Below, piece after piece: positions 27,241 through 36,347 of a DNA stretch of 64,000 bases. The DNA comes from Thermoflavifilum thermophilum (GTDB taxonomy: Bacteria > Bacteroidota > Bacteroidia > Chitinophagales > Chitinophagaceae): contig NZ_FPCJ01000001.1 of the NCBI RefSeq assembly GCF_900116565.1, positions 2,724,540 to 2,788,539 on the forward strand, read 5' to 3'. Position numbers and translations under genes: made by a program. The number at the start of each line of letters is the position of its first letter. Position 1 is the stretch's first letter. The notes beneath the pieces were generated by a model. That model saw nothing but the letters and a program-made list of their open reading frames with translations. It did no database searches and was not told the origin of the DNA.

Positions 27241-28359
27241 ATGGCAAAGCATAAAAAAGAAAAGAAAAAGAATAGTTTTGAGGTACATTGGGATTTTCTA
27301 AAACAATACCTGAACAATCCCTCACCCACAGGATTTGAAAAAGAAGGACAGAAACTTTGGCTGGAGTATGTAAAGCCTTATGTAGATGATTATTTGGTGG
27401 ATCCCTATGGAAGCGTGGCCGCCATCATCAATCCGGATGCAAAATTCAAGGTGGTTATTGAGGCTCACGCCGATGAAATTTCGTGGTTTGTGAATTATAT
27501 CACACCCGAAGGATTGATTTATGTGATTCGCAATGGTGGTTCAGACCAGCAGATTGCGCCTTCCAAACGGGTACACATTCACACCGAAAAGGGAATCGTG
27601 AAAGCCGTATTTGGCTGGCCAGCCATTCATACCCGGATGCGCAGCAATGATAACAAAGACCCGCAGCCTAAGGTGGAAAATATTTTTCTGGATTGTGGAG
27701 CCCGAAGCAGGAAAGAAGTTGAAGAGCTGGGTGTGCATGTGGGTTGTGTGGTGACATTTGAAGATAGTTACGATGAACTGGCTTATGATCATATTGTAGG
27801 TCGCGCGCTCGACAATCGGGTGGGTGGATTTATGATTGCAGAAGTGGCCCGTTGGTTATCTGAAAGCACGTCTGCAGGCGAACGCCTACCTTTTGCCCTG
27901 TATATTGTGAATGCTGTTCAAGAAGAAGTGGGACTGCGGGGTGCCGAGATGATGGCCCGGCGCATCAAGCCCCAGGCGGCCATTATTACCGATGTAACCC
28001 ACGATACCACCACGCCGATGATCAATAAAAATATTGAAGGTGATGTTTCATCGGGTAAAGGTCCGGTGATTACCTATGGTCCTGCCGTTCATCACATTTT
28101 GCGGGATTTGATTATTCACACGGCCCAAAAAGAAGATATTCCCTATCAGCTGGCTGCAGTGAGCCGCAGCACGGGCACTGATACCGATGCTTTTGCGTAT
28201 GCCAACGATGGTACGCCTTCTGCATTAATCTCATTGCCATTGCGTTATATGCATACAACCGTGGAAATGGTGAGCAAAAAAGATATTGAGCATACCATTC
28301 AACTCATTTATCACAGCTTGCTGCAAATCAAGCCCGATATGAATTTCAGATATTTTTAA
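27241..28359 (+). CDS. M42-family metallopeptidase
   Basis: A cytosolic dizinc aminopeptidase of the M42 family (glutamyl aminopeptidase/deblocking type). Expected metal ligands and catalytic residues are visible: E-A-H-A-D-E-I near residue 77, R-A-L-D-N-R-V-G-G near residue 186, Q-E-E-V-G-L-R-G-A near residue 226, T-D-V-T-H-D near residue 250 and M-H-T-T-V-E near residue 339. A short lysine-rich N-terminal extension (residues 2-11) precedes the conserved part. M42 proteins are often misnamed endoglucanase. bioB follows 27 bases after the stop. Confidence 0.9.
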   Translation: MAKHKKEKKKNSFEVHWDFLKQYLNNPSPTGFEKEGQKLWLEYVKPYVDDYLVDPYGSVAAIINPDAKFKVVIEAHADEISWFVNYITPEGLIYVIRNGGSDQQIAPSKRVHIHTEKGIVKAVFGWPAIHTRMRSNDNKDPQPKVENIFLDCGARSRKEVEELGVHVGCVVTFEDSYDELAYDHIVGRALDNRVGGFMIAEVARWLSESTSAGERLPFALYIVNAVQEEVGLRGAEMMARRIKPQAAIITDVTHDTTTPMINKNIEGDVSSGKGPVITYGPAVHHILRDLIIHTAQKEDIPYQLAAVSRSTGTDTDAFAYANDGTPSALISLPLRYMHTTVEMVSKKDIEHTIQLIYHSLLQIKPDMNFRYF

Positions 28360-28386
28360 GCCACATTTTATCTTAAAGTATTCGAT

Positions 28387-29391
28387 ATGAACACTTCTAT
28401 TCAAGGTGCTATTCGGCACGACTGGACAAGGGAAGAAATTGAAGCCATTTTTCATCAACCCTTGCTGGATTTGATTTTTCAGGCTGCAACTATCCATCGG
28501 CAATTTCACACACCAGGCGAAGTACAGGTGTGCACCCTGCTTTCCATCAAAACCGGTGGATGTCCAGAAGATTGTGCTTATTGCTCTCAATCCGTGCATC
28601 ATCATACTGCCGTGAAACCTCAGCCGCTGATGCATAAAGAAGAAGTGATTGCTGCTGCACGCAAAGCCAAAGAAAATGGCTCTACCCGCTTTTGCATGGG
28701 GGCAGCCTGGCGGGAAGTCCGCAACAACCGGGATTTTGATCGGGTACTGGATATGATTCATGAAATCCGTGAAATGGGCCTGGAAGTATGTTGTACCCTG
28801 GGCATGCTCACAGAAGAACAGGCCAAACGCCTGCAACAGGCCGGACTGTATGCATACAACCACAACCTCGATACATCTGCGTCGTACTATGGTGAAATCA
28901 TCCATACCCGTACCTATGATGACAGGCTTCGTACATTGGAAAACGTACGCAAAGCCGGCGTGAGCGTATGTTGTGGTGGCATCATTGGTATGGGTGAGTC
29001 TGATGCTGATCGCATTGAGCTTTTGCAAACGTTAGCCAACATGCCGGAACATCCGGAATCGGTGCCCATTAATGCACTGGTGGCTATCGAAGGCACTCCT
29101 CTTGAAAATCAGCCTCCCGTTGAAATCTGGGATATGGTGCGCATGATTGCCACCGCCCGTATCCTGATGCCTCAATCCATGGTCAGGCTAAGTGCAGGCA
29201 GGTTGCAATACAGTCCGGCAGAACAGGCGCTTTGCTTTCTGGCGGGGGCTAATTCCATTTTCTCCGGAGAGAAGTTGCTCACCACACCCAATCCAGGTGT
29301 GGATGCCGACAGGGCCTTGTTTGAACTGCTGGGGCTAAAGCCCAGGCCTGCCTTCAAGGATCAATTATCGCCTGCGGGTGAATTGGCCTGA
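28387..29391 (+). CDS. bioB: biotin synthase
   Basis: A radical-SAM enzyme that inserts sulfur into dethiobiotin to make biotin. The radical cluster motif C-P-E-D-C-A-Y-C is at about residues 58-65, with Y-N-H-N-L-D-T-S near residue 158 and the C-terminal biotin-synthase region with R-L-S-A-G-R near residue 263. Length 334 is typical. No other bio gene is in the window. The last 31 bases overlap the 3' end of the dipeptidase gene on the opposite strand. Confidence 0.96.
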   Translation: MNTSIQGAIRHDWTREEIEAIFHQPLLDLIFQAATIHRQFHTPGEVQVCTLLSIKTGGCPEDCAYCSQSVHHHTAVKPQPLMHKEEVIAAARKAKENGSTRFCMGAAWREVRNNRDFDRVLDMIHEIREMGLEVCCTLGMLTEEQAKRLQQAGLYAYNHNLDTSASYYGEIIHTRTYDDRLRTLENVRKAGVSVCCGGIIGMGESDADRIELLQTLANMPEHPESVPINALVAIEGTPLENQPPVEIWDMVRMIATARILMPQSMVRLSAGRLQYSPAEQALCFLAGANSIFSGEKLLTTPNPGVDADRALFELLGLKPRPAFKDQLSPAGELA

Positions 29392-30584
29392 AGCACACGC
29401 ATGACGTTTTCGCCGAGGATTTTGCGAATGTCGGCTGGTGAATAGCCTCTTTCCAGCAAAGCTTTTGTAATCAAGGGATAGCAGGTTACATCGTCCATGC
29501 CACGAGGATAAGCCTCTGCCCCATCAAAATCAGCGCCCAGCCCCACGTAGTCCACGCCTACGAGTTTTGCGATGTAATCAATATGATCGATGAGCAATGA
29601 AAGCGGAGGTTTAATCTGATAGGCGGCTTCAGGTAAGGCTTTTAGAAAATGAATCTGGAAGTCCATTGTTTCCGGATACAGCTGTTTTAATGAATCCCGT
29701 AGCCGCGGATGCGCATCCACCAGGCTATCGAGCCGATGGCTGAAACCAGGATCCAGAAATGCATCGTAAAAATTCACACAGATCACACCTCCGTTTCTGG
29801 CCACTGCCCTGATCTGATCGTCTTTCAGGTTGCGGGGCACCGGATCGAGTGCATACACACTGCTGTGCGAAACCAATACAGGTTTGGTAGTTACAGCCAA
29901 CGCATCGTAAAATGTCTGCTCGCCCACATGAGCCAGATCTACAATAATGCCCAGCTCATTCATCCTTCTCACCACCTGGCGCCCAAAATCCGTCAGTCCT
30001 TTATGGCTAAGCTCCTGGGCATGAAGCGTTTCATCTACAGCAGATGTAGCCCAGTCGGTGCTGTTGTTCCAGGTAAGCGTCATGTATCGCATGCCCCGTT
30101 TGTACAGGCTATCCAGATAGTCCAGCCTATCCTCAATCATATGCCCGCCCTCTACACCTATCAAGGCAGCAATTTTATGCTGAGCTACGATACGCCTCAC
30201 ATCCTGAGCTGATTTGGCCAGTGCAATTTTATCGGGGTTTCTGTGGATGATAGCCATCAGCGAATCAATTTCCCGATTGGCCCAGGCAAAGGCTTTTCCG
30301 GGACCATACGTGCCATCGCACCAGATGGAGAAAAACTGGGCATCCACCCCACCCTCCCTGAGCCGCACCAGATCCGTATTTCCCACAGACAGGCGATGGG
30401 AAATGTCGTAACCCTTCATGGTCAATTCAGAAATCACATCGTTGTGGGTATCAAAAACCAATGCCTGGCGGTGCAGCTGCAGGGCGTTTTCGGGAGATTT
30501 CGTTCCGCGAACCTTTGATGCCTGCTGAGCAAACCCCAGAGTGGGCATCAGACAGCCGATGCAGAAAATCAATCTGAAAAGCAT
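29361..30584 (-). CDS. membrane dipeptidase (peptidase M19), exported
   Basis: A zinc dipeptidase of the renal-dipeptidase family that hydrolyses dipeptides, including ones with a D-residue at the C-terminal position in some relatives. The start at 30584 gives a clear signal peptide ([11 protein letters not shown], ending before Q-Q). The longer upstream frame to 30767 was rejected because it runs through the nagB gene. Metal-binding motifs are visible: F-D-T-H-N-D-V near residue 44, G-V-E-G-G-H near residue 140, V-S-H-S-S near residue 243 and G-L-G-A-D-F-D-G near residue 345. It follows nagB by 10 bases and overlaps the end of bioB. Confidence 0.9.
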   Translation of the reverse strand: MLFRLIFCIGCLMPTLGFAQQASKVRGTKSPENALQLHRQALVFDTHNDVISELTMKGYDISHRLSVGNTDLVRLREGGVDAQFFSIWCDGTYGPGKAFAWANREIDSLMAIIHRNPDKIALAKSAQDVRRIVAQHKIAALIGVEGGHMIEDRLDYLDSLYKRGMRYMTLTWNNSTDWATSAVDETLHAQELSHKGLTDFGRQVVRRMNELGIIVDLAHVGEQTFYDALAVTTKPVLVSHSSVYALDPVPRNLKDDQIRAVARNGGVICVNFYDAFLDPGFSHRLDSLVDAHPRLRDSLKQLYPETMDFQIHFLKALPEAAYQIKPPLSLLIDHIDYIAKLVGVDYVGLGADFDGAEAYPRGMDDVTCYPLITKALLERGYSPADIRKILGENVMRVLQANSPAGDN

Positions 30585-30594
30585 GTATGTAGTT

Positions 30595-32616
30595 TTAGAA
30601 ATGATATCGCACAAAAGCCTCCATGGCCGCGTATTTGGGTAATCCGAGGCGGTCGTAGAGCTCAGCAGTAGCTGCATTTCTCTCTTCGGCCCGCTGCCAG
30701 AACTCACGTCTATCGCTGCCCTGAAACACCACCACATCTTTTTGCGACTGATGGATGAATATGCCATGGCGCTTCTGAATAACCTGATCCGGACTCATCG
30801 GGATAGCCATCTCAATTTCGTAGATTTCCCATTCCTGCCAGGCACCGCGGTAAAGCCACACCCAGCAATCTTGCATGAAAGGCTCATTCTTCAGTCGTTT
30901 TAAAGCTTCAATGATAATATCCAGGCATACCTTATGCGTGCCGTGCGGATCGGCCAGGTCACCGGCGGCATAAATCTGATGAGGCTTTACCTGCTGGATG
31001 ATATCCATCGTAATGCGAATATCTTCTTCACCGGGTGGATTTTTTTCAATACGTCCCGTTTCATAGAAAGGTAAATCCAGAAAATGAATGTGATCTTCCG
31101 GAATGCCCACATATCGACAGGTGGCCTTGGCTTCGCATTTGCGGATCAGCCCTTTGATAGCGCGTATCTCAGGCGTATCAATCTGGCTGGGCTTTTTATT
31201 CCGGATGAATTCACGGGCTTCTTTCATGATCTGCGTAGCCCGGCTTTTATCAATACCAAATATTTCATCGAAGCCTACGGCAAAATCAATAAATCTAAGT
31301 ACAAACTCATCATTCACAGCAATATTTCCCGATGTCTGATAGGCCACATGCACGTCGTGCCCCTGTTCATGCAGGCGGATAAAGGTGCCACCCATGGAAA
31401 TGATATCATCGTCCATGTGCGGAGAGAAAATAAGCACCCGTTTTCTGGCGGGTTCGCTGCGTTCCGGATGATCAGGAATATGCACACCGGGTTTTCCGCC
31501 CGGCCAGCCGGTGATGGTGCTTTTCATGCCATTGAACACCATCAGGTTGATGTCGTATGCCGAGCCAAATTGTACCAACAAGTCGCTGAGTCCATGGTCA
31601 TTGTAATCATTGTCGGTAAGCATCAGGATGGGTTTATTTAATTCCAAGGCAAGCGAGCACACGGCTTTGCGAATCATCTTGGGTGTCCATTCACATTCGC
31701 CTGTAAGCCAGGGCGATTTGTAGCGAGTGAGTTCAGATGCTGCTTGTTCATCCAGTACAAACGTGCAGTCAGGATGTTGCTGCAGCAGCGAAGCAGGCAC
31801 CTGTTCGGTGCTATGCCCTTCCACTGCCTTGCGGATGATAGCTGCTTTATGTTGCCCCCAGGCAATGAGAATGATGCGACGTGCTTTCAGAATGGTGCTG
31901 ATACCCATGGTGATGGCCAGCCGCGGCACTTCGGCAATATGGGCAAACTCATAGGAATTGGCTATTCTTGTGGCCTGATCCAGCGCTATCAGCCGCGTAC
32001 GGGAATTGATGTTGGACCCGGGTTCATTAAATCCGATATGGCCATTGTGGCCAATGCCCAACAGCTGCAAATCAATACCACCGGCTTTTTCAATTTCTTC
32101 CTCATATTGCTGGCAATAAGCCTTGATTTTGTCTTTGGGAACGGTGCCATCGGGTATATGCACATTTTCCGGAAGAATGTCCACATGCTTAAACAATCGC
32201 TCCCACATGTAGCGATGAAAACTCTGCAAGGCATCGGGTTCAATCGGATAGTATTCATCCAGGTTAAAGGTAATCACATGTCTGAAGCTCAATCCTTCCT
32301 GCTGGTGCATGCGTACCAATTCGGCATACACATTTTGCGGCGAAGAACCGGTGGCTAATCCCAACACGCAATGCTGACCTTTTTTTTCTTTTTCCCGGAT
32401 CAGATCGGCAATCTGCTGCGCTACATAGCGCGATCCTTCTTTGTTATCGGAAAAAATCTGTACGGCAACATGCTCAAAAGTGTCAATGAAATTTGCGGAC
32501 TGTGAGATCTGTGGCATATGGGTATTTTTTAGGTTGCGGGTAAAATTAGCATAAACTCTTCCTTCCGAATATAATTTTTCTTTGAGCAAACGATTTAGTT
32601 CTTGATAGATTTGCAT
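30595..32616 (-). CDS. nagB: glucosamine-6-phosphate deaminase fused to a PIG-L/LmbE-like deacetylase domain
   Basis: The N-terminal half converts glucosamine-6-phosphate to fructose-6-phosphate and ammonia. It has L-A-T-G-S-S-P near residue 88, catalytic D120 in F-N-L-D-E-Y-Y, and H193/E198 in G-H-I-G-F-N-E-P-G. The C-terminal half (from about 390) is a PIG-L/LmbE zinc deacetylase: F-S-P-H-M-D-D-D at 398-404 and D-P-H-G-T-H-K further on. N-acetylglucosamine groups are typical substrates of that family, so a combined GlcNAc-6-P deacetylase/deaminase is plausible but inferred. Similar long NagB proteins occur in Bacteroidota. The start at 32616 gives an unusual 33-residue leader; the ATG at 32517 is an alternative. 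Confidence 0.9.
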   Translation of the reverse strand: MQIYQELNRLLKEKLYSEGRVYANFTRNLKNTHMPQISQSANFIDTFEHVAVQIFSDNKEGSRYVAQQIADLIREKEKKGQHCVLGLATGSSPQNVYAELVRMHQQEGLSFRHVITFNLDEYYPIEPDALQSFHRYMWERLFKHVDILPENVHIPDGTVPKDKIKAYCQQYEEEIEKAGGIDLQLLGIGHNGHIGFNEPGSNINSRTRLIALDQATRIANSYEFAHIAEVPRLAITMGISTILKARRIILIAWGQHKAAIIRKAVEGHSTEQVPASLLQQHPDCTFVLDEQAASELTRYKSPWLTGECEWTPKMIRKAVCSLALELNKPILMLTDNDYNDHGLSDLLVQFGSAYDINLMVFNGMKSTITGWPGGKPGVHIPDHPERSEPARKRVLIFSPHMDDDIISMGGTFIRLHEQGHDVHVAYQTSGNIAVNDEFVLRFIDFAVGFDEIFGIDKSRATQIMKEAREFIRNKKPSQIDTPEIRAIKGLIRKCEAKATCRYVGIPEDHIHFLDLPFYETGRIEKNPPGEEDIRITMDIIQQVKPHQIYAAGDLADPHGTHKVCLDIIIEALKRLKNEPFMQDCWVWLYRGAWQEWEIYEIEMAIPMSPDQVIQKRHGIFIHQSQKDVVVFQGSDRREFWQRAEERNAATAELYDRLGLPKYAAMEAFVRYHF

Positions 32617-32664
32617 TTTGATTGGAAAAAATAAAATTTTAATGATGATTTGATAAATATTCTT

Positions 32665-32672
32665 TAGCTTTA
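32665..32672 (+). promoter_or_regulatory. weak -7 candidate of the thr operon
   Basis: TAGCTTTA differs from TAnnTTTG at the last base. It lies 27 bases before the leader-peptide ATG, which would give a 5' end of about 20 bases. No well-placed -33 box was found. Confidence 0.3.
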
Positions 32673-32699
32673 CGGCCGATTTTATAGATTAATTGATCC

Positions 32700-32786
32700 A
32701 TGATTGCACGTGCATTTCGAATTACCGGCAGGATAGGAATGACGACCATAATGAGCATTATGGGCGATGTGCAGTCATGGAGGTAA
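32700..32786 (+). CDS. thrL: thr operon leader peptide (28 residues)
   Basis: An ATG-started 28-codon frame stands 99 bases ahead of thrA. Apart from the initiator it holds three Thr, five Ile and three Met. Eight of residues 12-21 are Thr, Ile or Met (I-G-M-T-T-I-M-S-I-M). These are the end products of the pathway that ThrA feeds. The stop codon lies inside a segment able to pair with the downstream hairpin. By analogy with enterobacterial thrL, ribosome stalling here would set operon expression. The peptide itself is not expected to have another function. Confidence 0.72.
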   Translation: MIARAFRITGRIGMTTIMSIMGDVQSWR

Positions 32787-32833
32787 GGCAACCGAATACA
32801 CATTCCGAAGAAATTCCAAGAAGGCCTTCCTCC
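32779..32833 (+). promoter_or_regulatory. candidate antiterminator pairing of the thr leader
   Basis: GGAGGTAAGGC at 32779-32789, spanning the leader stop codon, can pair with GCCTTCCTCC at 32824-32833 over 10 bp with a single bulged U. The second segment is the ascending arm of the terminator hairpin, so the two structures exclude each other. A ribosome at the leader stop would cover the first segment; one stalled on the Thr/Ile/Met codons would leave it free. Confidence 0.6.
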
Positions 32834-32855
32834 TGAAGTTGAGGAAGGCCTTCTT
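32818..32855 (+). terminator. attenuator hairpin ahead of thrA
   Basis: AAGAAGGCCTTCCTC and GAGGAAGGCCTTCTT are perfect 15-bp inverted repeats around an 8-base loop. The descending arm ends TTCTTCAT, a weak U-tract. The hairpin ends 30 bases before the thrA GTG. Its place after a Thr/Ile/Met-rich leader points to transcription attenuation. Confidence 0.7.
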
Positions 32856-32885
32856 CATAAAAGAACATATTAAAACATATCAAAG

Positions 32886-35354
32886 GTGAAAGTACTCAAG
32901 TTTGGTGGCACTTCCATGGGGAGTGCAGAAAGCATCCAGCAGGTTGTAACCATTATTCGGGCACAGCGAAAAGCATCGCGAGAAGCTGGCTACGGCAACG
33001 GTTTGGCGGTAGTTGCCTCGGCCATGAGCGGAGTGACCAACCAGTTATTGCAAATGGCTTCGCAGGCCGAGCAGGGAAAAGAATTTGAGCAATCGTTGCA
33101 ACAGCTGCAGGACCGGCATTTTCAGGTTGTGCATACATTGGTGGAAACGCGCTACCAGAATCAGGCGCTGATGGAACTTAAGCTACTCGTGAATGAGCTT
33201 GAAACACTGCTCCACGGCATCCGCGCCCTGCGCGAGCTTTCGGCGCGGACGGCCGATTTGGTAATGAGTTTTGGTGAACGGCTTTCCACTACCATGTTAG
33301 CTCACATCCTGCGCCAGCAAGATCCTCAGGTGTTATATGTGGATGCACGGGAATGGATTAAAACCGATAGCCATTTTGGAAATGCACGGGTACAAACCGA
33401 GCGCAGCTATGCATTGATCTGCCAGGCCGTTAACCAGCATCCGGATGCTTTGTTTTGCATTACCGGCTTTATCGGTTCAGATGAGCACAGGCACACGACA
33501 ACATTGGGTCGTGGAGGAAGCGACTACACAGCAGCGCTGGTAGGGGCGGCCGTTCAAGCCGATGAAATTCAGATCTGGACAGATGTGGACGGCTTCATGA
33601 CTGCCGATCCCCGCATTGTGAAAAAAGCCTTTCCGCTGGAAGAAATTTCCTACACGGAAGCCATGGAATTATCGTATTTCGGTGCCAAAGTGATTTATCC
33701 ACCTACCCTGATACCCGTGATTTTGCAAAAAATTCCGGTGGTGATCCGCAATACGTTCCACCCGGAATTTCCGGGTACTGTGATCCGCGAAAAAGCCAAA
33801 CGCAATGGTACCCTTATCCGAGGCATTAGCAGCATCAACCACATCAGCCTCATCAATATCCAGGGCGGTGGCATGGTAGGTAAATCGGGCATCAGCGGGC
33901 GTTTGTTTTCCCTGTTTGCCAGAGAAAATATCAATATCATTCTCATTACCCAGGCTTCATCCGAACATAGTATTACCATTGCCGTGACCCCCGCCCATGC
34001 TGAAAAAGCCAAAAGACTCATCGAACAGGAATTTGAACTGGAACTGGCTACCCGCAAAATAGAACCTCCGGAAGTCGAACACGACCTGTCTATTCTGGCG
34101 ATTGTGGGCGAAAATATGCGGCAAACCAAGGGATTGTCGGGCAAATTGTTTAGTGCTCTCGGACGCAATGGCATCAACGTCGTAGCCATCGCTCAGGGAT
34201 CTTCGGAATACAATATTTCCGTGGTGGTGAAACAGCACGATTTATCAAAAGCCCTGAATGCCGTACACGATGCTTTCTTCATCCGTACCAAAAAAACATT
34301 GCATGTATTTTATCTGGGTACGGGCAACATCGGCAAAACATTGCTGCGGCAAATTGCAGAACACGAAGATTATCTGCTGGAGAATCGTTCCCTGAAAATA
34401 AAAGTGGTGGCCATCACCAACACCCGTCAGATGGTGTTCAATGAAGAAGGCATCCCATTGAAATGCTGGGAAAATTATTTGCAGGAACACGGTGAACCTG
34501 CAAGCCTGGATGAGTTTATCCGTCGCATGAAATCCATGAATCTCCCCAACAGCGTGTTTATTGATAACTCGGCCAGTGCTGAAGTAGTAAAGCATTATGA
34601 AGAGATCTTCACATCCAGCATTTCCATTGTAACCTGCAACAAAATCGGTAATTCAAGCGAATACAGCCTGTACAAACGGTTTAAGGATGCTGTCAAAAAA
34701 TATGGTGTTGACTTTTTCTATGAAACCAATGTGGGAGCCGGTTTGCCCATCATCAGCACTTTGCATGATTTGCTGGTAAGCGGTGATAAAATCCTGAAGA
34801 TTGAAGCCATCCTTTCCGGCACGATCTCGTATATTTTCAATGAATTCAAAGGCAACCGCCATTTTCACGAGATCGTGCGCGAGGCTCAGGCCAAAGGATA
34901 TACGGAACCCGACCCGCGCGATGATTTGAGCGGACTCGATTTTATGCGTAAAATGCTCATTCTGGCGCGCGATTCCGGATATGCAGTGGAAATGAGTGAT
35001 GTGGAAATGGAACCTATTCTTCCGGAAAGCTGCCTAAAAGCTCCTACAGTGGAGGCATTCTATAAGGCCCTTGAAGAGGCAGATGAACATTTTGAAGCCC
35101 TGAAAAAGAAGGCTGAATCGGAAGGCAAAGTACTTCGCTACATTGGCGTTATGGATGAGGGCAAGGTGAGCATTAAATTACACGCTATCGATGCCTCGCA
35201 TCCTTTTTATTTCCTGACTGGCAGCGACAATATCATTGCCTTTACCACTCCGCGTTACCGTGATTGTCCGCTGGTGGTAAAAGGTCCGGGTGCCGGAGCG
35301 GAAGTCACCGCTGCAGGTGTATTTGCCGATCTGGTAAAAGTGGGTGCACAATAA
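32886..35354 (+). CDS. thrA: bifunctional aspartokinase/homoserine dehydrogenase
   Basis: Catalyses the first and third steps from aspartate to threonine, methionine and (through threonine) isoleucine. The aspartokinase domain starts with K-F-G-G-T-S-M at residue 5 and has G-R-G-G-S-D-Y near residue 207. Two ACT regulatory domains follow (about 315-460), the basis of threonine feedback in relatives. The homoserine dehydrogenase part starts near residue 465 with the nucleotide-binding Y-L-G-T-G-N-I-G segment and extends to 822. Translation begins with GTG; the residues that follow match the conserved aspartokinase start. It leads thrB and thrC and lies behind a candidate attenuator. Confidence 0.96.
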   Translation: MKVLKFGGTSMGSAESIQQVVTIIRAQRKASREAGYGNGLAVVASAMSGVTNQLLQMASQAEQGKEFEQSLQQLQDRHFQVVHTLVETRYQNQALMELKLLVNELETLLHGIRALRELSARTADLVMSFGERLSTTMLAHILRQQDPQVLYVDAREWIKTDSHFGNARVQTERSYALICQAVNQHPDALFCITGFIGSDEHRHTTTLGRGGSDYTAALVGAAVQADEIQIWTDVDGFMTADPRIVKKAFPLEEISYTEAMELSYFGAKVIYPPTLIPVILQKIPVVIRNTFHPEFPGTVIREKAKRNGTLIRGISSINHISLINIQGGGMVGKSGISGRLFSLFARENINIILITQASSEHSITIAVTPAHAEKAKRLIEQEFELELATRKIEPPEVEHDLSILAIVGENMRQTKGLSGKLFSALGRNGINVVAIAQGSSEYNISVVVKQHDLSKALNAVHDAFFIRTKKTLHVFYLGTGNIGKTLLRQIAEHEDYLLENRSLKIKVVAITNTRQMVFNEEGIPLKCWENYLQEHGEPASLDEFIRRMKSMNLPNSVFIDNSASAEVVKHYEEIFTSSISIVTCNKIGNSSEYSLYKRFKDAVKKYGVDFFYETNVGAGLPIISTLHDLLVSGDKILKIEAILSGTISYIFNEFKGNRHFHEIVREAQAKGYTEPDPRDDLSGLDFMRKMLILARDSGYAVEMSDVEMEPILPESCLKAPTVEAFYKALEEADEHFEALKKKAESEGKVLRYIGVMDEGKVSIKLHAIDASHPFYFLTGSDNIIAFTTPRYRDCPLVVKGPGAGAEVTAAGVFADLVKVGAQ

Positions 35355-35364
35355 AACATGCAGC

Positions 35365-36336
35365 ATGGAACAGCCAGCGATGTCGTATATCCGCGTATTT
35401 GCACCTGCCACTGTAGCCAATGTGGTATGCGGCTTTGATGTTTTGGGATTTGCAGTGGAGACGCCGGGCGATGAAGTGGAATTGTTTGTGGTATCCCAAC
35501 CAGGTGTGCGGATCAGAGCTATCTACGGAGATAATGGACGTTTGCCCCTCGATCCGGAAAAAAACACCGTGAGTGCTTCGGTCATGCATTATCTGCAACA
35601 GATCGGCCGGGAAGATCTGGGTATTGAAATTGTATTGCACAAACGCATGCCGGTGGGTAGTGGAATGGGATCCAGTGCAGCAAGTACCGTGGCCGGACTT
35701 TTTGCGATTCATCATCTGATGGGTCAGCCTTTATCAACGGCTGACCTGTTGCAGCTGGCCGTGGAAGGAGAACAGCTGGCCTGCGGACAAGGGCATGCCG
35801 ACAATGTGGCGCCGGCCTTGCTGGGAGGCTTCGTACTCATCCGCAGCTATCATCCGTTAGATGTCATCCAGCTTCCCACACCCGAATCACTGATATGTGC
35901 CTTGCTGCATCCCCATATTGAAATCCAAACCCGGGATGCCCGCAAAATTCTGAAACCCTACGTACCATTATCCGATGTAACCATTCAGATGGGTAACCTG
36001 GCGGGCTTTATCAGCGCTTTGTACAATCAGGATTTTGCGTTGCTTTCCCGTTGCATGCAGGATGTAATCATAGAACCCGTACGTTCCATATTGATTCCGG
36101 AATATCAATCCATGAAATCCATTGCCTTATCAGGTGGGGCACTGGGCTTTGGTATTTCGGGTTCGGGCCCCAGCGTATTTGCGCTTTGCCATGAGGTGTC
36201 AACGGCTGAAACTATCCTTTCCAGGCTGCAGGCGCATCTGCAGCAACATCATATTGCATCCGACATATTCATATCGCCCATCAACCGCCAGGGGCCTCGT
36301 TTGCTCGATGTTCGCGAAACAGTTCATAAATCCTAA
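35365..36336 (+). CDS. thrB: homoserine kinase
   Basis: A GHMP-family kinase that phosphorylates homoserine for threonine synthase. The ATP-binding motif P-V-G-S-G-M-G-S-S-A-A-S is near residue 90, and the C-terminal G-I-S-G-S-G-P-S-V-F-A glycine-rich loop is near residue 265. The start at 35365 lies 10 bases after the thrA stop. The ATG at 35380 fits the family start equally well, and a GTG at 35344 overlapping thrA was rejected. It is the middle gene of thrABC. Confidence 0.94.
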   Translation: MEQPAMSYIRVFAPATVANVVCGFDVLGFAVETPGDEVELFVVSQPGVRIRAIYGDNGRLPLDPEKNTVSASVMHYLQQIGREDLGIEIVLHKRMPVGSGMGSSAASTVAGLFAIHHLMGQPLSTADLLQLAVEGEQLACGQGHADNVAPALLGGFVLIRSYHPLDVIQLPTPESLICALLHPHIEIQTRDARKILKPYVPLSDVTIQMGNLAGFISALYNQDFALLSRCMQDVIIEPVRSILIPEYQSMKSIALSGGALGFGISGSGPSVFALCHEVSTAETILSRLQAHLQQHHIASDIFISPINRQGPRLLDVRETVHKS

Positions 36337-36347
36337 TCATTTCAGGC

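Noticed and set aside
28360-28386. Possible biotin-responsive site before bioB
   Set aside because: The gap to the M42 gene is only 27 bases and shows no BirA- or BioR-like palindrome.
29361-30767. Longer dipeptidase reading frame starting at 30767
   Set aside because: The first 61 codons run through the 3' end of the nagB gene and add no domain; the ATG at 30584 gives a clean signal peptide.
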